Origin: a virus
DNA: 40,769 bases
Strand: one strand, 5' to 3'
IMG/VR virus record: IMGVR_UViG_3300013093_000098
Location: 1 to 40,769 of that record
Position numbers and translations under genes: made by a program. Below, piece after piece: positions 28,448 through 35,522 of the stretch; position 1 is the stretch's first letter; every line of letters begins with the position of its first letter. A model generated the notes under the pieces. It ran no database searches. It was not told the origin of the DNA and worked only from the letters and a program-made list of their open reading frames with translations.

Positions 28448-30067
28448 ATGCCATATATCATCAGAGATTATAATAGTAATAATGTAAGACTAACGATCGG
28501 TGATGGTACTGTCGATAACAGTACCAGTCTTAATCTTATAGGTAAAAATGTCAGCAACTTTGGCGCTTTACAAAATGAAAATTTCTTGTATCTGCTAGAG
28601 AACTTTTCTAATGCATCTCCTCCTATAAATGCTATTAATGGACAACTATGGTACGATACCAATAATCTTAACTATAATAATCAAGGGGTATGGAATACTT
28701 TAGCAGTGATATCGACTGATCAAACAGCGTCACAGCCCGGAGCATTATATCTTAATACTGTATCTAATCAGTTATACATCAACACTGGAACAGGATTTTC
28801 ATTAGTAGGTCCAGAGGGAGTACCTGGATATCCTACTACTAGAATGATATCTACTTTATTAGAAGGAACAGATCTAAGTCTTAATCCTGTTATCGAGATG
28901 ACAGTGAACGGAGAAGTACTAGCTGTTATAAGTAATAATAATTTCTTTGTAAACTATACTAACAGCATACCTGGTATATCTTATGTCAACCGTGGAATAA
29001 CTTTTAAAAACTCAACATCTAATGATGTTCCTATAAATGGAGTTATTACACGCAGTTACGTATCAACTACGGCAACTAATATAGCTGGAGGAGGTACAGG
29101 ATCTTTACCATATCAATCTTCTCAGGGAAATACAAGTTTATTGCCGATAGGCTCAACGGGTACTATCTTAACATCTGGCGGTGCCGGCCCACAATGGACG
29201 AATATTAACAGTATCAGCGTAGAAAATGCTGTAAATCTATCTGGAGGGAATCAAGGAGCTCTACCATATCAATCTTCATCAGGTAATACTTCTTTTCTAA
29301 ATCTCGGAAATCAAAACTACATATTAACAGCAGGAATATCCGGACCTACATGGTCTAATCCTAATACAGTATCGGTAACATCTTCGACTAATGCCGTTTA
29401 TGCCATAAGTGCAGGATCTGCAGGCACTTCTACGTATGCGGCGCAGTCCTTCCAATCATATCATGCCGATAGTGTACCTTGGAGCGGAGTGACAGCTACT
29501 CCTACTACGGTAGCTGGATATGGTATAACTGACGCTATTACTCCGTCGACTATAGCAGATTTTGTTGTTAATACAGCTACTATGGTCGTAAACCGAATTG
29601 GAATTGATAATGGTACCTATGGTAGTGTACACGGACAGTGGAGTTTAGAATCCGGGTCTACATTCTATGCTACATATGCTGATTTGGCAGAAAAATATAT
29701 GCCGGATAGCGAATATCTGCCATCGACAGTATTAGTGTTCGGGGGAGACGAAGAAGTAACTATATCAGATAAACCGATGGATACTAGCGTCGCTGGCATA
29801 ATTTCTACCAACCCCGCCTATGGTATGAATAAAGATCTCGAGGGCGGAGTATACATAGCACTAGCAGGACGTGTTCCTTGTAAAGTCATAGGACCAATAA
29901 AGAAAGGAGATCTATTAGTTACCAGTAAAGTTAGAGGAGTAGCCACTGCTGTTTCTAATATAAGCGATACAGGTGCTTCTGTAGGATCTTTAATAGGTAA
30001 GGCGATATCAGATTATGACGATAGTCTGAATGTTGGTATCATCGAAGTTATGGTAAAGAGTAACTAA
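28448..30067 (+). CDS. Tail fibre with Peptidase_G2-like C-terminal domain (fibre paralogue 3)
   Basis: A 539-aa fibre. The shared N-terminus reads LNLIGKNVSNFGA (28-40), ENFLYLLENFSN and GQLWYDTNNL (65-74), then ALYLNTVSNQLYINTG and VIEMTVNGEVLAVISNNNFF. The centre has two fibre repeats with LPYQSS and GNTS, 52 residues apart. It is followed by TTVAGYGITDA, a motif common at fibre distal ends. The C-terminal domain (about 390-539) reads YATYADLAEKYMPDSEYLPS, then VLVFGGDEEVT, AGIISTNPAYGMN, ALAGRVPCKVIGPIKKGDLL and GIIEVMV. This pattern resembles the Peptidase_G2 (intramolecular chaperone) domain of phage appendages, which trimerises and may self-cleave. The cleavage residue is not evident to me. 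AAGGA precedes the start. Confidence 0.75.
   Translation: MPYIIRDYNSNNVRLTIGDGTVDNSTSLNLIGKNVSNFGALQNENFLYLLENFSNASPPINAINGQLWYDTNNLNYNNQGVWNTLAVISTDQTASQPGALYLNTVSNQLYINTGTGFSLVGPEGVPGYPTTRMISTLLEGTDLSLNPVIEMTVNGEVLAVISNNNFFVNYTNSIPGISYVNRGITFKNSTSNDVPINGVITRSYVSTTATNIAGGGTGSLPYQSSQGNTSLLPIGSTGTILTSGGAGPQWTNINSISVENAVNLSGGNQGALPYQSSSGNTSFLNLGNQNYILTAGISGPTWSNPNTVSVTSSTNAVYAISAGSAGTSTYAAQSFQSYHADSVPWSGVTATPTTVAGYGITDAITPSTIADFVVNTATMVVNRIGIDNGTYGSVHGQWSLESGSTFYATYADLAEKYMPDSEYLPSTVLVFGGDEEVTISDKPMDTSVAGIISTNPAYGMNKDLEGGVYIALAGRVPCKVIGPIKKGDLLVTSKVRGVATAVSNISDTGASVGSLIGKAISDYDDSLNVGIIEVMVKSN
29086..29380 (+). repeat. Duplicated LPYQSS fibre repeat in paralogue 3
   Basis: Two copies of a fibre repeat start at 29105 and 29261 (156 bases, 52 residues apart). 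Both share LPYQSS, GNTS and a closing ILT..G..GP.W. The DNA is nearly identical over the first 20 bases, which could favour recombination between copies. Confidence 0.65.
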
Positions 30068-30075
30068 AAATGATC

Positions 30076-30083
30076 AATAAATA
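30076..30083 (+). promoter_or_regulatory. T4-type late promoter box before fibre paralogue 4
   Basis: AATAAATA (7/8 of TATAAATA) lies in the 37-base gap before the last fibre gene. Predicted RNA start is near 30089, with a 16-base leader that keeps a GGAAC element before the ATG at 30105. Confidence 0.45.
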
Positions 30084-30104
30084 TATAGGATTTGGAACTG
30101 AATA

Positions 30105-32090
30105 ATGCCTTACATCATATACAAAGCAAACGGTAAAATATTAGCTTCGATACCAGATGGGTCGATAAACACATCTGCGACACCGTTAACATTTGTAGGA
30201 AAGAACTATGCCGGATACGGACAGATACTAGATCAAAATCTATCATACCTACTCGAAAACTTTTCTAATAATACTCCTCCAAATAATCCTGTAGTAGGAC
30301 AACTATGGTATGATAATGTCAATCAACTACTTCAAGTTTATAACGGGAGTTCTTATAAATCTCTGGCCAGTTTTAGTTATGGTATCACCCAACCATTAAC
30401 AGGTATAACAGGGGATCTTTGGTTAAATACGTATCAGCAACAACTATACATTTACAATGGTAGCACATATCTGCTAGTTGGCCCTCAAACTTCTCAGTTC
30501 GCAGGCACTAGTATAGTCGCATCAGAATCAACGGATATAAATCAGAATCAACACTATAGCTTAAACTTTACCATTTCAGATGCAAATGGTCCTAAAATAG
30601 TAGCAGTAGCATCCAAAGACGAATTCAATCTTACTCCTACAGATCCTCTATATAATAGTAACTATACTTTAATAAAACAAGGTATTACTTTACCTACTAG
30701 TGATCCTACAAATGGTAACAGTATATCTAATTCAAATGAAGGCGCTTATTATTTCTGGGGTACAGCGGCAACATCAAGGGCATTGGTTTATGCCACATCA
30801 GCAGGACAACCTGCTCAGGTACATTACGCAGAAGAATTTTTATTGACAGAATCTTTAGCTAATAGTATTGGAGCGGCATCTATTGGGCAAGGGCCCGGAC
30901 TAACCATATTATTCCAACAAGGCGTAACTATCGGAAGTGCCAAAGAATTTTGGATCCATACTACTGGAGCCGCCGGCGGATATATTTCTCAGTTAAGTAA
31001 TCAGCAAGGTTCACAGATAGATTTCCAGGTACAATACAACTATACATCCACTACGGTGCTAAGTGTCAACGGTGCCGCATTAGTTCCTGGATTTGATAAT
31101 ACTGGCAATGTTTCAAATCCAGGAGTCGATCTGGGAGCTAGTAACAATATATTTCAAAATCTTTACGTTAATACGGTAACAACCAACTATAGTAGCGTCG
31201 GAGTTTCAACGGCTACTACAGCAACTATAAATGGATCTCTTTATGGTAACGCAGGTATATTTTATGGGCTAACTGTAACTAATTATTTTAATGCCCTCAA
31301 TGGAAATATACCTAATCTTACTTCTGGGATAACCACAGCTAGTAGTTTGAATGTAACAGGGAATACAGTTATTTCCGGTAACTCTACAATAAACGGAAAT
31401 CTCGTTGTTGTTGGAACCGGTACATTCGGTTCTTTAACTGTTTATGGTCCTATTAATGTTCCTTCTAATCAAAATATAACAGGAAATGTAATAGGCAATT
31501 TAACAGGATCTATAGTTACAGCTACCAACGCATTTTTTACACAGGTAAATGCTCAAGGTATTACAGTATCGGGTGTGTTAGATCTTCCTTTTGGTTCGAG
31601 CCTTTATGCTAACTTTATAGGAGCACACGACCTTGCGAATGGTACTGGTACGAACGCATCTGGATACATACAAGGTCAATGGCATTTAACTACAGGATCA
31701 ACATTACAGGCTACCTATGCAGATATAGCAGAAAGATATCATGCAGACGCACATTATGAATATGGTACAGTTTTAGTGATAGGTGGAAGCAATGAAGTCA
31801 CTACAACTAATCAAAGAGCAGCGACTAATATAGCTGGAATAGTCAGTAAAAATCCTGCTTATACATTAAATGCTGAAGCAGGACCAGATCAAACGCATCC
31901 ATATGTGGCATTGAAAGGCCGTGTCCCCTGCAAGGTAGTTGGAGTGGTACACAAGAGTGATAGGTTGGTAACTAGCACCAGGCCCGGTTACGCAGAAACA
32001 TTCCAACAAGGAGATAGCGAAGGTGCTGTTCTAGGAATCGCACTAGAAGACAATCTCCAAGATTCTGGAATGATAGAAATCAAAGTTTAA
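30105..32090 (+). CDS. Tail fibre with Peptidase_G2-like C-terminal domain (fibre paralogue 4)
   Basis: A 661-aa fibre, last gene of the rightward block. The shared N-terminus is LTFVGKNYAGYGQ (28-40), LSYLLENFSN and GQLWYDNVNQ (65-74), then GDLWLNTYQQQLYIYNG and a third segment ending EFNLTPTDP. The middle has fibre phrases (NVTGNTVISGNSTINGNLVV). The C-terminal domain parallels paralogue 3: ATYADIAERYHADAHYEYG, VLVIGGSNEVTTTN, AGIVSKNPAYTLN, ALKGRVPCKVVGVVHKSDRL and MIEIKV. The two tips are clearly homologous but diverged, as expected for receptor-binding ends or for chaperone domains that fold different shafts. Its TAA overlaps the stop of the convergent thymidylate synthase gene. Confidence 0.75.
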   Translation: MPYIIYKANGKILASIPDGSINTSATPLTFVGKNYAGYGQILDQNLSYLLENFSNNTPPNNPVVGQLWYDNVNQLLQVYNGSSYKSLASFSYGITQPLTGITGDLWLNTYQQQLYIYNGSTYLLVGPQTSQFAGTSIVASESTDINQNQHYSLNFTISDANGPKIVAVASKDEFNLTPTDPLYNSNYTLIKQGITLPTSDPTNGNSISNSNEGAYYFWGTAATSRALVYATSAGQPAQVHYAEEFLLTESLANSIGAASIGQGPGLTILFQQGVTIGSAKEFWIHTTGAAGGYISQLSNQQGSQIDFQVQYNYTSTTVLSVNGAALVPGFDNTGNVSNPGVDLGASNNIFQNLYVNTVTTNYSSVGVSTATTATINGSLYGNAGIFYGLTVTNYFNALNGNIPNLTSGITTASSLNVTGNTVISGNSTINGNLVVVGTGTFGSLTVYGPINVPSNQNITGNVIGNLTGSIVTATNAFFTQVNAQGITVSGVLDLPFGSSLYANFIGAHDLANGTGTNASGYIQGQWHLTTGSTLQATYADIAERYHADAHYEYGTVLVIGGSNEVTTTNQRAATNIAGIVSKNPAYTLNAEAGPDQTHPYVALKGRVPCKVVGVVHKSDRLVTSTRPGYAETFQQGDSEGAVLGIALEDNLQDSGMIEIKV

Positions 32091-32974
32091 ACAGCGAACG
32101 GAAAATCTATAGCAGGTTGAGGATCGTAATCCTCTAGAGAAATGTCATCCATCGTAAACTTATCGATATCCCATATATCTGGATTTAATAATAATCTAGG
32201 AATCTCTCCTGGGGTCCTCTTGAGTTGTTCTTTAACACCTGCGACTTGATTTTGGTAGATATGAGCATCGCCAAAACTTATAATTAAATCTCCCACTGAT
32301 AGTTTGCAGACTTTTGCTATCATATGTGTAAGTAAGGCATAACTAGCAATATTAAAAGGCACCCCTAGTGGAAAATCGGCACTCCGCTGATACATATGGC
32401 AACTTAATTTTTTATCTGTACTTACATAAAACTGGAACATCGCATGGCATGGAGGCAATGCCATTAGTTCTAATTCTCCGGGATTCCAGGCACTGACAAT
32501 ATGCCTACGACCATAAGGATCTTCTTTGATACTCTTGATAACGTCGGCTATTTGATCAACCGGATGTAGAACGACGGTTTTTATTCCTACTACTGGTTTT
32601 CTCCAACTACGCCATTGTACTCCGTAAATACGACCTAGGTCGCTTGCGTGCCTTTGTACTCTTTTGTTTTTCCAATATTCTGCTTCAACATTGTCACTCC
32701 AGATAGTTCTTTTATCTGAATACATATCTCCATGTAGGATTTGTTTTAATCTGCGTTCATCGCTACTACCGTCTAAGAACCAGAGGAGTTCGCTTACTAC
32801 AGCCTTCCATGCTAACTTTTTAGTAGTTAACGCAGGAAAACCTTTTGAAAGATCAAAACGCATCTGTAATCCAAACTTACTTATAGTGCCTATGCCCGTC
32901 CTATCCGGCCTATGCTCACCTGTGGTTAAAATATCTTTTAGTGTGTCTAAATATATTTGTTCTGGATGTGTCAT
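32087..32974 (-). CDS. td: Thymidylate synthase (ThyA type)
   Basis: Makes dTMP from dUMP with methylene-tetrahydrofolate, feeding phage DNA synthesis. From ATG at 32974 the protein is 295 aa. It has HRPDRTGIGT (phosphate-binding Arg, residues 21-30), the active-site Cys176 in LPPCHAMFQFYV, then QRSADFPLGVPFNIASY with the conserved Arg, Asp and Asn, and the C-terminal end DYDPQPAIDFPFAV. The start is chosen because family N-termini align there and an AAGAGAT site precedes it. A longer frame from 33049 overlaps the upstream stop as ATGA, but its 25 extra residues are not family-like and contain a hairpin. The stop overlaps the convergent fibre stop. It is the folate-dependent ThyA form, not ThyX. 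Confidence 0.95.
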   Translation of the reverse strand: MTHPEQIYLDTLKDILTTGEHRPDRTGIGTISKFGLQMRFDLSKGFPALTTKKLAWKAVVSELLWFLDGSSDERRLKQILHGDMYSDKRTIWSDNVEAEYWKNKRVQRHASDLGRIYGVQWRSWRKPVVGIKTVVLHPVDQIADVIKSIKEDPYGRRHIVSAWNPGELELMALPPCHAMFQFYVSTDKKLSCHMYQRSADFPLGVPFNIASYALLTHMIAKVCKLSVGDLIISFGDAHIYQNQVAGVKEQLKRTPGEIPRLLLNPDIWDIDKFTMDDISLEDYDPQPAIDFPFAV

Positions 32975-32998
32975 TATTATCTCTTTCTTTAAAACGAA

Positions 32999-33026
32999 TA
33001 AAGGCATCAGAACCCTAATGCCTTTA
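32999..33026 (-). terminator. Hairpin before thymidylate synthase (weak terminator or leader structure)
   Basis: A perfect 9-bp stem TAAAGGCAT/ATGCCTTTA with a 10-base loop lies 25 bases upstream of the synthase ATG. On the leftward RNA it is followed by AUUCGUUUU, a poor U tract. It could reduce read-through from the late genes upstream or shape the leader; its role is undecided. Confidence 0.4.
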
Positions 33027-33045
33027 ATCTTATCTACTAATCCAA

Positions 33046-33636
33046 TCATTCAGTTGTTTCAGCAACTGTCTTAGCCTTTTTACTTTTAGGAGGATCTAGT
33101 AGATCTGCCTCCTTACGTAGTTGTGCCGCTTCTTTATAAAGAGCATCGGCTTTACTACGTAGTTGTGTTGCTGTCATTGGAGTTGGATCGATCTCGATAG
33201 CTTTGGCCTTTTCTTCAGCTACGATTTCTTTCTGTGTTTTCTTAGGAGTTTGTGAACCATCAGTTACTGCTAGATCTTCTATGTTAACACCTTTTTGTTG
33301 TGCGATGATTTCATTTAGTTGATCTAACGATATCTGTGTTTGGCTATCAGGAGTCATGAATACTGTGTTAGTTGGAACCTTTTTCAAGTGTCCATTAGTA
33401 TGTAGATAGCTCAACATAACGGTACCGTCAGCGAAACGACGTGTAGCTAAAATCTCAGCCAACTCGTTTGCCTGTTGTGCGGCCTCACTTTCAATCGCAG
33501 TCATGAGGAAATCATGATAACTATCTCCTAAACCTTGTATACCTACTACCAAGGCATGGAGCGGGTCACCAGGTAATGTCCTATAAGCGACTGCAACTCT
33601 TGCTGAGTTGTTCTTCATTTTGCCAACGTGTTTCAT
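33046..33636 (-). CDS. Conserved phage protein of unknown function (196 aa)
   Basis: Not assigned. The first Met has an ideal AAGGAG site (ATG at 33636), which favours it over an in-frame Met at codon 7. Residues 1-100 look globular (ARVAVAYRTLPGDPLHALVV and HDFLMTAIESEAAQQANELA). This is followed by a region with SQTQISLDQLNEIIAQQKG and a Lys/Glu/Ala-rich, probably coiled-coil tail (about 130-196) ending in KKAKTVAETTE. It is the third gene of a probable late operon (34158 to 33046) read from a perfect late box, so a structural or packaging-associated role is possible but not shown. Its stop overlaps a potential ATG (ATGA) at 33049. Confidence 0.6.
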   Translation of the reverse strand: MKHVGKMKNNSARVAVAYRTLPGDPLHALVVGIQGLGDSYHDFLMTAIESEAAQQANELAEILATRRFADGTVMLSYLHTNGHLKKVPTNTVFMTPDSQTQISLDQLNEIIAQQKGVNIEDLAVTDGSQTPKKTQKEIVAEEKAKAIEIDPTPMTATQLRSKADALYKEAAQLRKEADLLDPPKSKKAKTVAETTE

Positions 33637-33645
33637 AACTTCTCC

Positions 33646-33873
33646 TTAGGCTGCTGGTTGTTGTTCAGCAGGTTGTTGTTGCGGCGCTACAGCCTCTAAG
33701 AATTTACTTAGTTTATTATACTGTGCTCCTATTGCCTCCATCTCGGCTGCCTTGAATGCGCCACGGCTAGCGGCTACATCAAAAATAGCTTTGAGATTTT
33801 GCAAATCAATAATAGTCAACTCTGGTTGAGCAGGTTGCTGTGGTGCTTGTTCTTGTACTTGTTCGTCTGCCAT
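33646..33873 (-). CDS. Small conserved T4-like phage protein (75 aa)
   Basis: The core LTIIDLQNLKAIFDVAASRG followed by AFKAAEMEAIGAQYNKLSKF matches a small protein I recall in many T4-like marine phages ('dl..i..iid...RGAFra.El..vG..y..l..f'). Function is unknown to me. The helical core (residues about 18-62) is flanked by Gln/Pro/Ala-rich low-complexity ends (QEQAPQQPAQPE and PQQQPAEQQPAA). AAGGAAA precedes the ATG. It lies 9 bases after the previous stop and 9 bases before the next start in a late-type operon. Confidence 0.65.
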   Translation of the reverse strand: MADEQVQEQAPQQPAQPELTIIDLQNLKAIFDVAASRGAFKAAEMEAIGAQYNKLSKFLEAVAPQQQPAEQQPAA

Positions 33874-33882
33874 TTCATTTCC

Positions 33883-34158
33883 TTATTTTTCTAAATGTGG
33901 GCATCCTAAAAGGAACATGGTGGTTTCTTTTGGATCTTCTATTCCCAATTCGATAACTTCTATTAGTTTATTTTGATCATCTACTTTCTGTTTCTTTTTA
34001 ATACAATATCTACTGTCTAAGTTATTATAGATCCAGTAATCTATTTCATCAAAATTAACATTCTTAATAGTTAATTGTTCAAAATGAGGAGGAACGTGCT
34101 GGAGTTTTCTAAGGCCCAGCACATTCAACGGATTAACCTTTCCTCTAACTAAAGCCAT
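33883..34158 (-). CDS. Small conserved T4-like phage protein (91 aa)
   Basis: First gene of a leftward late-type operon. The sequence YWIYNNLDSRYCIKKKQKVD followed by EVIELGIEDPKETTMFLLGC resembles a short protein I recall from cyanophage genomes; no function is known to me. It has no membrane segment. The ATG at 34158 follows an AGTAGGT site and lies 13 bases downstream of a perfect TATAAATA box, so the late RNA leader would be very short (about 8 bases), leaving only part of the ribosome-binding site. Confidence 0.65.
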   Translation of the reverse strand: MALVRGKVNPLNVLGLRKLQHVPPHFEQLTIKNVNFDEIDYWIYNNLDSRYCIKKKQKVDDQNKLIEVIELGIEDPKETTMFLLGCPHLEK

Positions 34159-34170
34159 TATCTACCTACT

Positions 34171-35442
34171 TTATTTATAATGTGCGGTCTGGCCGAAGGG
34201 TGCGATTATGGTTTCGTTTCCGTGGACGATAAACAGACTTTCACAGTAGTTTTCATCACCCCAGCTACCACATGGATATCCGTCCGTAAACATAATAAAG
34301 CGTTTTGGCTCTATACCTTGTTCTTTCATAAACGTGTAGTTTACGTCAAAATCAGTACCGCCTCCGCCCATACACTCGTATTCTAAGATCTCATCGGCGA
34401 TATCGCCGGTAAATCTTTTGTATCCATACACTTCTGTATCAAATGTCCAAAGATCAAGTTTAAAATCTACATATTCGTCCATTATACCTTTAACTTCGCT
34501 CAGGAAGTCTTTAGCCATAGCATCGCTGATACTACCCGACATATCGATAGCTACTGATACATCAATAGTCTCTTCGTTCATCATTCCTGGTAAAACTGCA
34601 CCGCTGTGCATACTCTTACGATTTGGACGGCTGAAACTGAAGTTACTTTTTAGTATGCTTTGGATATTCATACGCAACATCTGTCTCCAGTCCATCTTGG
34701 GTTCTGTAAAGTCAGAAATCAATCTTGCTACACCTGCTGGCACCCTGCCGGCACCTGCTGCCTGTGCGGCCGCAACCATCGCCTCCTTGATCTCGTCTCG
34801 AATAGCTTTCTTTTCCTCAGCGGTTAAGCGCGGACGACCTTTGTTGTTTCCTTCTTTATCCCCATCGCTGTTGCTATCTCCATCATCATCTCCTTCGCCG
34901 TCTAAGTGTTCATCTAATAGTTCACCTAGATCGTTAATATCGATCTTGATAGCATTCTCTTCTAGGTGTTCATATATCTGTTCGTAACTCCATCCGCGAT
35001 ATTTGTTATCTTGAAAGATCTTGATGAAACTAGGCACTACGCCGATGCGTTCATCTACTAAGATTTGATTGGCGGCATAGTCTGCGGCGATATTTGATAT
35101 TTGGGGATCACGTCCATTTCGACGTCCCATATGATCAAATACATTATGTAATACTTCGTGTGCGAACGCAAATTCTGTTTCTTTAGGCTTCAGTTGATCT
35201 ACAAAATCGTTACTGTAATAAAAGTTCCGACCGTCTGTTGCTAGAGTCTGGCACCATTCGCTAGCATCGATTAACTTCATACGTGTTGCTAGGTTACCAA
35301 AGAAAGGATGGCGCAACAATAATCCAATACGAGCTTGAACTAGTTTTTCTACGATCTTGCTTTTCTCAGCTTCGCTAAATTCTTTGCGAGGTTTTGCTTT
35401 CTTAGACTTTTCTTGTTTCATTACTTTAGAACTAGTAGCCAT
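34171..35442 (-). CDS. Metallopeptidase-like/VWA protein, partner of MoxR ATPase
   Basis: A 423-aa protein. The N-terminal half has HEVLHNVFDH (HExxHxxxxH, residues 95-104), followed by RNGRDPQISNIAADYAANQI. This is the zinc-site pattern of the DUF2201-type putative metallopeptidase domain. An acidic linker (about 182-197, GEGDDDGDSNSDGD) leads to a C-terminal VWA domain with an intact MIDAS: DMSGS (300-304), a Thr in GGGGTD (363) and Asp in FTDG (387). Such proteins pair with MoxR ATPases (compare RavA-ViaA, NorQ-NorD, CbbQ-CbbO) in remodelling or metal-insertion complexes. ATG at 35442 is preferred over 35460 because AAAGGA sits 6 bases before it. It has its own near-consensus promoter. Substrate unknown; peptidase activity is inferred only from the motif. 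Confidence 0.8.
   Translation of the reverse strand: MATSSKVMKQEKSKKAKPRKEFSEAEKSKIVEKLVQARIGLLLRHPFFGNLATRMKLIDASEWCQTLATDGRNFYYSNDFVDQLKPKETEFAFAHEVLHNVFDHMGRRNGRDPQISNIAADYAANQILVDERIGVVPSFIKIFQDNKYRGWSYEQIYEHLEENAIKIDINDLGELLDEHLDGEGDDDGDSNSDGDKEGNNKGRPRLTAEEKKAIRDEIKEAMVAAAQAAGAGRVPAGVARLISDFTEPKMDWRQMLRMNIQSILKSNFSFSRPNRKSMHSGAVLPGMMNEETIDVSVAIDMSGSISDAMAKDFLSEVKGIMDEYVDFKLDLWTFDTEVYGYKRFTGDIADEILEYECMGGGGTDFDVNYTFMKEQGIEPKRFIMFTDGYPCGSWGDENYCESLFIVHGNETIIAPFGQTAHYK
34172..34179 (-). promoter_or_regulatory. Perfect T4-type late promoter box for the 91/75/196-aa genes
   Basis: The minus strand reads TATAAATA from 34179 to 34172, overlapping the last codons and stop of the VWA gene. RNA would start near 34166, just before the ATG at 34158. 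It would serve three small genes and possibly thymidylate synthase. Confidence 0.6.
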
Positions 35443-35466
35443 ACATATTCCTTTCAACAATATATT

Positions 35467-35495
35467 ATTATATACTCAAATACACAAAAGATCAA
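35467..35495 (-). promoter_or_regulatory. Sigma70-like promoter for the VWA gene
   Basis: Leftward TTGATC (35495-35490), exactly 17 bases, then TATAAT (35472-35467). The -10 box is perfect and the -35 box is 4/6. It begins 2 bases after the U tract of the MoxR terminator and lies about 25 bases before the ATG. Confidence 0.75.
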
Positions 35496-35497
35496 GT

Positions 35498-35517
35498 AAA
35501 AAAGGCCCCTAAGGGCC
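35498..35517 (-). terminator. Rho-independent terminator after the MoxR gene
   Basis: On the leftward RNA GGCCC-UUAG-GGGCC forms a 5-bp all-GC stem with a tetraloop, followed at once by UUUUUU (35503-35498). It begins 5 bases past the MoxR stop. It isolates MoxR transcription from the VWA gene, which then restarts from its own promoter. Confidence 0.8.
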
Positions 35518-35522
35518 AGTTT

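Noticed and set aside
30070-30105. 11-codon mini-ORF overlapping the start of fibre paralogue 4
   Set aside because: It has no ribosome site and its ATG precedes the late box, so it would not be on the late RNA; probably chance.
32664-33074. 136-codon open frame antisense to thymidylate synthase
   Set aside because: The opposite strand holds a fully conserved enzyme and this frame has no ribosome site or recognisable sequence.
34418-34987. 189-codon open frame antisense to the VWA gene
   Set aside because: Low-complexity Ser/Leu/Pro product with no start signal; it mirrors a gene with intact HExxH and MIDAS motifs.
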